Made by a program: the position numbers and the translations under genes. The notes below the pieces were generated by a model. It saw nothing but the letters and a program-made list of their open reading frames with translations, had not been told where the DNA came from and made no database searches. A DNA stretch of 19,955 nucleotides from Chloroflexi bacterium RBG_16_72_14. GTDB taxonomy: Bacteria > Chloroflexota > Limnocylindria > Limnocylindrales > CSP1-4. Positions within the stretch are counted from its first letter, which is position 1; each line of letters begins with the position of its first letter. This document shows positions 14,870 to 19,955 of the stretch, one piece after another. The DNA lies in assembly GCA_001797035.1 (NCBI GenBank), contig MGOE01000073.1:6362-26316 (forward strand), in the 5' to 3' direction.

Positions 14870-15823
14870 ATGACCTACCACGTCATCGAGGCCGCCGGCC
14901 TCACCAAGTTCTACGGCAGCCGGCGCGGCGTGGTGGACGTCGACTTCGCCGTCGCCGAGGGGGAGGCCTTCGGGTTCCTGGGCCCCAACGGCGCCGGCAA
15001 GACGACGACGATCCGCCTGATCATGGGCTACCTGCGCGTGACCCGCGGGGACGTCCGCGTGTTCGGCGAGCCCGCGTTCGAGCGGGCGCCGGCGATCCAC
15101 GCCAACATCGCCCACCTGGGCAGCGATCCGGGCTACCTCGGCGAGCTGACCGGCGCGGAGCAGCTCGACTACCTCGCTGCGCTTCGCGGCCTGCCCAGGG
15201 GCACCTGGCGCTCGATCGCCGAGCGCCTGGAGTTCGACCCCACCGTCCGGATCCGCCGCCTGTCGCGCGGCAACAAGCAGAAGATCGGGGTCATCGCCGC
15301 GTTCATGGGCCACGCGCCGCTCCTGGTGCTCGACGAGCCGACCAGCGGCCTCGACCCGCTGATGCAGCGCGAGTTCCTGGCGCTGGCCGCGGAGGCGCGC
15401 GCCGACGGCCGGACGATGTTCCTGTCCAGCCACAACCTGGTCGAGGTCGAGCGGGCCTGCGACCGGGTCGCGATCATCCGGGACGGCCGCATCGTGGACG
15501 TGAGCTCGGTCGGCGAGCTGCTGGGCGCGCACTGGCGATCGGTCAACCTGGTGCTCGCGTCGCCGCCCGCGCCGAACGCGTTCAGCCTGCCCAACGTCGA
15601 AGTGGCGGCCATGACCGGCCGCGAGGTCCACCTCATGGTCCGGGGCGACGTGGACCCCCTGCTCGACCGGATCGCGGCCCACGACGTCCTGGACATCGCG
15701 ATCACCACGCCCGACGTCGAGGACCTGTTCCTGCGCTACTACCGCGAGGACGACAGCGGCGCCACCCGGACCAGCTTCGGTACCGGCGCGTCCGCCGGCA
15801 ACCACGAGGAGGTGCGCTCGTGA
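14870..15823 (+). CDS. ABC-2 transporter ATP-binding subunit (LSRGN-type)
   Basis: The 317-residue ATPase has Walker A GPNGAGKTT (38-46), Walker B LLVLDEP with E156, and switch H188 in SSHNLVEVE. The signature is LSRGNKQK (131-138) rather than LSGGQ, and the Q-loop position reads LGSDPGY, lacking the Gln. Both changes are usual in one ABC-2 subfamily, so they need not mean loss of function. A C-terminal extension of about 90 residues follows. ATG 14870 has GGAGGGG at 14859-14865. Its stop overlaps the next start (GTGA, 15820-15823). It should power export by the following permease; the substrate is unknown. Confidence 0.93.
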   Translation: MTYHVIEAAGLTKFYGSRRGVVDVDFAVAEGEAFGFLGPNGAGKTTTIRLIMGYLRVTRGDVRVFGEPAFERAPAIHANIAHLGSDPGYLGELTGAEQLDYLAALRGLPRGTWRSIAERLEFDPTVRIRRLSRGNKQKIGVIAAFMGHAPLLVLDEPTSGLDPLMQREFLALAAEARADGRTMFLSSHNLVEVERACDRVAIIRDGRIVDVSSVGELLGAHWRSVNLVLASPPAPNAFSLPNVEVAAMTGREVHLMVRGDVDPLLDRIAAHDVLDIAITTPDVEDLFLRYYREDDSGATRTSFGTGASAGNHEEVRS

Positions 15824-16617
15824 TCGCCTTCCGCCTCGAGCTCCGGCGCAGCCGCGGGCTCATCGTGTGGCTGGGCCTGACGCTGTTCGCCTACGGCGGC
15901 GTGATGGGCCTCATGCACCCGTTCATGCGCGAGAACGACGCGCTCATCCAGCAGTACATGGACGCGTTCCCCGAGGGGTTCGCAGCCGCCTTCGGCATGA
16001 ACGGGATCCTGTCCGACCCGGGCGTGTTCTTCACGACCTACATCGCCAGCTGGCTATGGCCGATCATCGCGGCGACCGCGGCCATCCTCACGGGCACCCG
16101 GGCCGTGGCGGCCGACCTCGACCGCGGCTTCCTTGACCTCCCGCTCGCGACCCGGGTGTCCCGCGCCCGCTACCTGGCCGCCTCGATCTGGACCCAGGTC
16201 GTGGTCATGGCCGTGCTGTCGGTGACGGCGGTGGTCGGGATGTGGGGCTTCGGCCGGCTGGCGGGCGCCGAGTTCGACCTCCTGCGCTTCCTGCTCGGCG
16301 GGGTGCTGTGCTTCTCGTTTGGCCTCGCGATTGCGGGTCCCATCACGCTGCTGTCGGTCATCACCCTCAGCCGCGGCACGACCTCCGCGATCGTGGGCGG
16401 CGTGCTCGTCGCGATGTACGCGATCTTCGTCGTGACCCAGATCGCCGAGGACTGGGCGTGGCTCGGCCCGCTCTCGGCGTGGCATCACTTCGGGACCACG
16501 GCCCTGATCGACGAGGGCGTGTTCCCGATGGGTGACGCGGCCCTGTTCGCGGCGTTCGCCGTGGGCGGCTGGCTGGCGGCGCTGTGGGCGTTCCGGCGGA
16601 GGGACCTCGCCGCGTAG
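15820..16617 (+). CDS. ABC-2 type transporter permease
   Basis: The 265-residue protein has about six transmembrane helices, in the ABC2_membrane_2 style. Helix 1 is GLIVWLGLTLFAYGGVMGLM (13-32) and helix 2 lies near WLWPIIAATAAIL. A cytoplasmic coupling stretch follows (LDRGFLDLPLATRVSRARYL), then four more helices ending in LFAAFAVGGWLAALWAF. It lacks the large external loop of the permeases at 4482 and 5669, so this is a different exporter subtype, probably acting as a homodimer. AGGAGG (15807-15812) precedes GTG 15820 by 7 nt. Its TAG is part of the first unit of an 8-bp tandem repeat. Confidence 0.92.
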   Translation: MIAFRLELRRSRGLIVWLGLTLFAYGGVMGLMHPFMRENDALIQQYMDAFPEGFAAAFGMNGILSDPGVFFTTYIASWLWPIIAATAAILTGTRAVAADLDRGFLDLPLATRVSRARYLAASIWTQVVVMAVLSVTAVVGMWGFGRLAGAEFDLLRFLLGGVLCFSFGLAIAGPITLLSVITLSRGTTSAIVGGVLVAMYAIFVVTQIAEDWAWLGPLSAWHHFGTTALIDEGVFPMGDAALFAAFAVGGWLAALWAFRRRDLAA

Positions 16618-16649
16618 CCGCGGAGCCGCGGAGCCGCGTAGCCGCGGAG
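16610..16649 (+). repeat. 8-bp tandem repeat (five CCGCGKAG units) across a stop codon
   Basis: Five consecutive units read CCGCGTAG, CCGCGGAG, CCGCGGAG, CCGCGTAG and CCGCGGAG. The first contains the TAG stop of the permease gene at 16615-16617, so copy-number change would not alter the protein. Slippage is likely the origin. Confidence 0.85.
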
Positions 16650-16715
16650 CCGGGGTCGGGCGGGGCCCGGACCTATGGGACTTCCGGCCCGTAGCCGGGG
16701 TCCGGCGGGACCGGG
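16648..16715 (+). repeat. Degenerate direct repeat pair spaced 45 bp, with terminator-like stem
   Basis: AGCCGGGGTCgGGCGGG at 16648 recurs as AGCCGGGGTCcGGCGGG at 16693. In the first copy GGTC+GGGC (16654-16661) pairs with GCCC+GACC (16665-16673, one bulge) and could terminate the ABC transcript; the second copy forms GGTCC/GGACC (16700-16712). Confidence 0.5.
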
Positions 16716-16762
16716 CAGGATCGCCCCAGACGTCTCGGGCGCGCCGCCCGATCCGCCGCCGT

Positions 16763-16873
16763 TCGACCCTGCGCCCCGGGGTCGATGGCGCGTCCCCCGG
16801 TGAGATCGGCAGGGCCGCGTGGTCCGGTGCCCGCCGGATCTCACCCGCGAGACCCCAGCTCGGCCGCGGCTGG
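16763..16873 (+). promoter_or_regulatory. Structured 5' leader of the cadherin-like gene (three stem-loops)
   Basis: Three stem-loops follow each other. First: TCGACCC (16763-16769)/GGGTCGA (16779-16785). Second and largest: GGTGAGATCGGC + GGGC (16799-16810, 16812-16815) with GCCC + GCC + GATCTCACC (16829-16835, 16837-16845), 16 bp with two single-base bulges and a 13-nt loop. Third: CCAGC (16855-16859)/GCTGG (16869-16873). The ribosome binding site is AAAGAGGG at 16885-16892. The loop GGTCC (16821-16825) is complementary to GGACC (16891-16895) next to the start codon. It does not match a riboswitch class that I recognise. Confidence 0.55.
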
Positions 16874-16896
16874 CCGGGGAACTGAAAGAGGGACCG

Positions 16897-18522
16897 ATGG
16901 CACTCGCTCGGGTGTTGGCTGCGGCTGCGCGCAGCGCCCGGTCAACCGACCGCCGCACGCTCGCCGTCGGCTGGATCACCGCCCTGCTGGTCGCCGGCCT
17001 TATCGTCCCGGCGGCGACGCTCGGGGCAGGGCCCAGCCCGGGGTTCGACTATGTCACCACGGCCGAGGACACCCCGACCACGGGCAACGTCCTGACCAAC
17101 GACACCGACCCCGAGGGTGATCCCCTGACCGTCGTCGGCTTCACGCCGCTGACGGTGGGCGGCACGCTGACCATCGTCGCCAACGGGGACCTCACGTTCA
17201 CCCCGACGGGCGACTACTACGGCTCCGTCAACACCACCTACACGGTGTCCGACGGCACGACCTCCCACCTCGGCTACGTGTTCCTGACGGTCACGCCCGT
17301 GAACGACGACCCGGTGGCCGTGAACGACGAGGTCGCCGGCACCGAGGACACCGACCTCGTGCTCGCCTCCGCCGACCTGGCCGGCAACGACACCGATGTC
17401 GACGGCGACGACCTGGCCGTGGCCGACGCCGGTGACGCGACCGGCGGCACGGTGGCGTTCGCCGCCGGCAGCGTGACGTTCACCCCGGACGCGGACCTGT
17501 GCGGGACCGCCGTCGGTGGCTTCGGCTACACGGTGGACGACGGCAACGGCGGCACCGACACGGCGACCGCCACGGTGGACGTCGAGTGCGTCAACGACGC
17601 CCCGGTCGCCGTGGACGACGTCGCGCTGATCGACCAGGCCTCCGGGCCGGCCGACCATGACGTGCTCGTCAACGACACCGACGTCGAGGACGACACGCTC
17701 TCGCTCGTGTCCGCGGACGTCGCGCCGGCCGCGGGTGCGGCCTCCGTCGTCGGCGGCAAGGTCCGGTTCACGCCCCTGGCCGCGTTCAAGGGCGAGGCCG
17801 TCGTGACCTATGTCGTGAGCGACGGTGACCTGACCGACACCGGCACCCTGACCGTGACCGTCGGGCCGGACGAGACCGCGCCGGTCGCGGCGGTGCCGGG
17901 TATCGCGTTCGGGGCCGGGCGGGTCAACGAGACCGCGCCGCTCGCCATCACCTGGTCCGCCACGGACTCCGGCGTGGGCGTCGCCTCGTACGAGGTCGAG
18001 GTCAGCGTCGCCGGTGCGGCGTTCGCCCCGGTGTACACCGGCAGCGCCACGACCGTGACCAGGTTCTATCCGTTCGGCAAGAGCCTCGTGTTCCGGGTCC
18101 GGGCGACCGACCACGAGGCCAACGTGTCCGACTGGGTGTCCTCCGCCACCCGGACGATGGTCGCCTACCAGGCGCCGGGCTCCAGCTCGATCGGGTACAG
18201 GGGCACGTGGACGAACGTCAGCACGACGTCCGCGTCCGGCGACCGCTACCGCTACACGCCCACCTTCGGCGGCCGGGCGAGCCTGGGCTTCACCGGGCGC
18301 GCGGTGCTCTACGTCGCCCCCAGGACCAGCGCGGCCGGGCGGGTCAAGGTGTACGTGGACGGGGTCCTCGTCACCCGGCCGACGCTCCGCAGCGCCACCG
18401 CCGTCCCGGGCGTGATCATCGCCCGCAAGTCCTGGACGACCTCCGGCTGGCACTCGATCAGGATCGTCAACGACTCCGCCGGGCGGCGGATGAACCTCGA
18501 CGCGTTCATCGTCCTCAAGTAG
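16897..18522 (+). CDS. Secreted multi-domain cadherin/Ig-like adhesin-type protein
   Basis: The 541-residue protein has an N-terminal signal or anchor (AVGWITALLVAGLIVPAATL, about 23-42). Three tandem cadherin-like/bacterial Ig-like domains follow (about 47-134, 135-233, 234-324), each with an NDTDxxxDxLxV calcium-site motif and joined by VNDDPVAVNDE and VNDAPVAVDD. Next is an FN3-like domain (about 325-424, ITWSATDSGVGVASYEVEVS). A C-terminal beta-sandwich (about 430-541; GRAVLYVAPRTSAAGRVKVY, then VDG and DAFIVL) resembles a C-terminal module common on exoproteins of high-GC bacteria. It is probably a cell-surface or secreted adhesin. C202 and C231 may pair. ATG 16897 is preferred for its ribosome binding site; an earlier in-frame start at 16819 falls within the leader stem. 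Confidence 0.88.
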   Translation: MALARVLAAAARSARSTDRRTLAVGWITALLVAGLIVPAATLGAGPSPGFDYVTTAEDTPTTGNVLTNDTDPEGDPLTVVGFTPLTVGGTLTIVANGDLTFTPTGDYYGSVNTTYTVSDGTTSHLGYVFLTVTPVNDDPVAVNDEVAGTEDTDLVLASADLAGNDTDVDGDDLAVADAGDATGGTVAFAAGSVTFTPDADLCGTAVGGFGYTVDDGNGGTDTATATVDVECVNDAPVAVDDVALIDQASGPADHDVLVNDTDVEDDTLSLVSADVAPAAGAASVVGGKVRFTPLAAFKGEAVVTYVVSDGDLTDTGTLTVTVGPDETAPVAAVPGIAFGAGRVNETAPLAITWSATDSGVGVASYEVEVSVAGAAFAPVYTGSATTVTRFYPFGKSLVFRVRATDHEANVSDWVSSATRTMVAYQAPGSSSIGYRGTWTNVSTTSASGDRYRYTPTFGGRASLGFTGRAVLYVAPRTSAAGRVKVYVDGVLVTRPTLRSATAVPGVIIARKSWTTSGWHSIRIVNDSAGRRMNLDAFIVLK

Positions 18523-18539
18523 CCGCCACCGGCCGGCCC

Positions 18540-18573
18540 CCGGCGGCGTCGTCGGCATCGACGGCGCCGCCGG
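18540..18573 (+). terminator. Terminator-like stem after the cadherin-like gene
   Basis: CCGGCGGC + GTCG (18540-18551) pairs with CGAC + GCCGCCGG (18559-18562, 18566-18573), a 12-bp stem with a 3-nt bulge and a TCGGCAT loop, 18 nt after the stop. Only TT follows, so Rho-independent termination would be non-canonical. Confidence 0.45.
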
Positions 18574-18600
18574 TTCACGTCCGGCACGCACCCGCGCATC

Positions 18601-18666
18601 CGGCCGTGTTCGGCCGTGTCCGGCCGTGTTTCGGCCGTTCGGCCGCGTTCGGCCGCGAACCGGCCG
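18601..18666. repeat. Seven CGGCCG sites phased at about 10 bp
   Basis: The palindromic hexamer CGGCCG begins at 18601, 18611, 18621, 18632, 18640, 18650 and 18661 (spacings 10, 10, 11, 8, 10, 11). The first three are units of a perfect or near-perfect 10-mer CGGCCGTGTT. The mean spacing is one DNA helical turn. No reading frame here looks like protein. Confidence 0.85.
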
Positions 18667-18682
18667 TCCGCCCAGGCTCTCC

Positions 18683-18846
18683 CCGTGCGTCGCACGCACG
18701 GATTCGCGTGCCCCACGTCGTCGCCGTGCGTCAGGCGCACGACGGACACCTGGAATCGGCCTTCGTGCCCCGTTCTGGCGTCGCGTTCGTGCGTGGCGCG
18801 CACGGCCGCGGCAGTGACGTCCGGATTCCGTGCGTGGCACGCACGG
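18683..18846. repeat. Four related palindromes (core CCGTGCGT-N3-ACGCACGG)
   Basis: R1 18683-18701 and R4 18828-18846 are perfect 8-bp inverted repeats with loops CGC and GGC. R2 18725-18741 and R3 18788-18804 share the 6-bp CGTGCG/CGCACG arms plus a T-G wobble pair. Centres lie at about 18692, 18733, 18796 and 18837, that is 41, 63 and 41 bp apart. The sequences between them differ except for short GGATTC and CGTGCCCC words. They lie in non-coding DNA between the convergent cadherin-like and helicase genes. The longer palindrome at 3479-3506 has the same outer arms. Confidence 0.8.
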
Positions 18847-18941
18847 GCCGAACCCGCCGCCGGATGGCTCACCTTGCGCGGGACGCGGGCCCGGACGCGG
18901 ACCCGGCGGTTGCCGAGCCGTCCCCAGGCCGGCGGGCCGCG

Positions 18942-18974
18942 TCACGTCCTCAGCCGTTTCACGTCCTCAGCCGT
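18942..18974. repeat. 17-bp tandem duplication at the helicase gene 3' end
   Basis: TCACGTCCTCAGCCGT occurs at 18942-18957 and 18959-18974. The right copy contains the TGA (18969-18967) and last codons of the minus-strand helicase gene; the left copy lies beyond the stop. It looks like a recent slippage duplication. Confidence 0.85.
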
Positions 18975-19955
18975 CCGCGACCCGCTCGACGACAGCGATG
19001 ATCTCGTCGCCGTACTGCTCGAGCTTCGTGGGGCCCATGCCCTTGACCCGGCGCAGGGCGGCGAGGGTCCGGGGCCTCGCCTCCGCGATCGACGCCAGCG
19101 TCGCATCGTGGGCGATCACGTACGGCGGCATCGCCGCCTCGCGGGCGCGCCCGGTCCGCCATTCGCGCAGGGCCGCGAACAGCGGGTCATCGTCGGCGCC
19201 GGCCCTCGGCGCCCTGGGCGCGGGCGTGGGGCCGGGCAGCTCGCGCACCCGCGTCGCGCGCGCCGGGCGCAGGTCGAGCAGGAACCGGCTCGGCTGACGC
19301 CGGGTCTCGCGACCACGCGCTTCGCGGCGCTCGGCCCACGAGAGGGCGAGGTGGACGCGGGCGCGCGTGAGGCCCACGTACAGCAGGCGGCGCTCCTCGG
19401 CGAGAGCCTCGTCATCGTCCAGCGCCTGGCGGATCGGCAGGCTCCCCTCCTCGAGCGCGGGCAGGAACACGGCGTCCCACTCCAGCCCCTTCGCCCGGTG
19501 GTACGTGAGCAGGTTGACGCCGTCGGCGGACCCCTCGCGCTCGTGCGCGGCGCGCGCCTCCAGCTCCGTGATCACCATCGCCGCATCGGCGGCGGTGTCC
19601 GAGCGCGCGACACCGGTGACGATCGCGAGCAGCGTCTCGAGCGAGGCCTGCCGCTCGCGGGCCTCGTCACCCTCGACCGCATCGATCCCGTCCTCCTCGA
19701 AGCCCACCTCCTCGGCCCAGCGGGCCCGGACCGCGGCCGGCAGCGCGAACCCGCGCTCGGGCAGGGCGGGGCGCCGGCGCAGGCTCGCGAGCGCCGACCT
19801 CACCTCCGGCCGGTCGTAGAAGCGCACGCCGCGGACCTGGTAGGCGATGCCGGCCCGGGTCAGGGCCTCCTCGATCGGCGCCAGCTGGGCGTTCATCCGG
19901 ACCAGCACCGCCACCTCCGAGGGCGCGGTGCCGTCGCGCAGCCGGGCGTGGATCG
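18967..19955 (-). CDS. UvrD/PcrA-type ATP-dependent DNA helicase with C-terminal HRDC domain (5' end outside the window)
   Basis: The frame is open to the right edge, so only the last 328 residues are seen. The visible part starts within helicase domain 2 (SEVAVLVRMNAQLAPIEEAL, then GIAYQVRGVRFYDRPEVR). It includes motif V (LLTYHRAKGLEWDAVFLPAL) and motif VI (EERRLLYVGLTRAR). A basic/Pro-rich linker leads to an HRDC domain (DDPLFAALREWR..., PPYVIAHDATL, LRRVKGMGPTKLEQYGDEII) at the end. SF1A helicases with HRDC resemble mycobacterial UvrD2 and act in DNA repair. No cysteine occurs in the visible part, so the four-cysteine module described for UvrD2 is absent here. It converges on the cadherin-like gene across 444 bp. 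Confidence 0.93.
   Translation of the reverse strand, partial: IHARLRDGTAPSEVAVLVRMNAQLAPIEEALTRAGIAYQVRGVRFYDRPEVRSALASLRRRPALPERGFALPAAVRARWAEEVGFEEDGIDAVEGDEARERQASLETLLAIVTGVARSDTAADAAMVITELEARAAHEREGSADGVNLLTYHRAKGLEWDAVFLPALEEGSLPIRQALDDDEALAEERRLLYVGLTRARVHLALSWAERREARGRETRRQPSRFLLDLRPARATRVRELPGPTPAPRAPRAGADDDPLFAALREWRTGRAREAAMPPYVIAHDATLASIAEARPRTLAALRRVKGMGPTKLEQYGDEIIAVVERVADG

Noticed and set aside
18683..18846. CRISPR array interpretation of the palindromic repeats
   Set aside because: Repeats are too short (17-19 bp), spacings are unequal, and no cas gene is near.
18570..18960. Coding region in the 444-bp gap after the cadherin-like gene
   Set aside because: All frames give Arg/Gly/Pro/His-rich low-complexity translations without ribosome binding sites, and the repeats are spaced by non-multiples of three.

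Overview
The window is uniformly very GC-rich, with strong GGAGG-type ribosome binding sites, frequent GTG starts and ATGA/GTGA stop-start overlaps. A Thr/Pro-rich lipoprotein linker of the TPTP type, secreted RTX, PPC and cadherin-like proteins, and a UvrD helicase with an HRDC domain suggest a high-GC Chloroflexota (Limnocylindria-like) or a deep-branching actinobacterium. This placement is inference from protein style only. No rRNA, tRNA, CRISPR array, transposase or phage gene was seen.

Layout. 1-984: the tail of a probable luciferase-like (LLM) oxidoreductase, then a SAM-dependent methyltransferase. 1024-3342: two divergently transcribed secreted-protein genes, an RTX-type repeat protein (minus) and a PPC-domain protein (plus). 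They are separated by a 351-bp region packed with inverted repeats. 3522-6847: a three-gene ABC-2 exporter operon (ATPase plus two permeases), preceded by 41-bp-spaced repeats and a palindrome that overlaps the ribosome binding site. 7159-9058: a small four-helix membrane protein and a seven-bladed Kelch-type lipoprotein, 22 bp apart. 9141-13359: a MarR regulator translationally coupled to two ABC half-exporters that form a heterodimer with one degenerate ATP site; a 33-bp dyad operator overlaps the promoter. 13508-14682: a small membrane protein coupled to a DUF6544/DUF6920-like protein. 14870-16617: a second ABC-2 ATPase/permease pair. 16897-18522: a secreted cadherin-like protein with a strongly structured 5' leader. 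18523-18966: a 444-bp non-coding stretch with a terminator-like stem, seven helically phased CGGCCG sites and four near-identical palindromes. 18967-19955: the C-terminal part of a UvrD-type helicase (minus), running off the window.

How it fits together. The central theme is export and cell-envelope function: three separate ABC exporters, four secreted or lipid-anchored proteins and several small membrane proteins. The MarR-ABC-ABC block is the clearest regulatory circuit: a drug- or metabolite-responsive repressor that probably controls its own efflux pump. The least explained material is non-coding: structured leaders in front of the secreted-protein genes, and a palindrome family (core CCGTGCG...CGCACGG) found four times downstream of the cadherin-like gene and once, in a longer variant, over the ribosome binding site of the first ABC operon.
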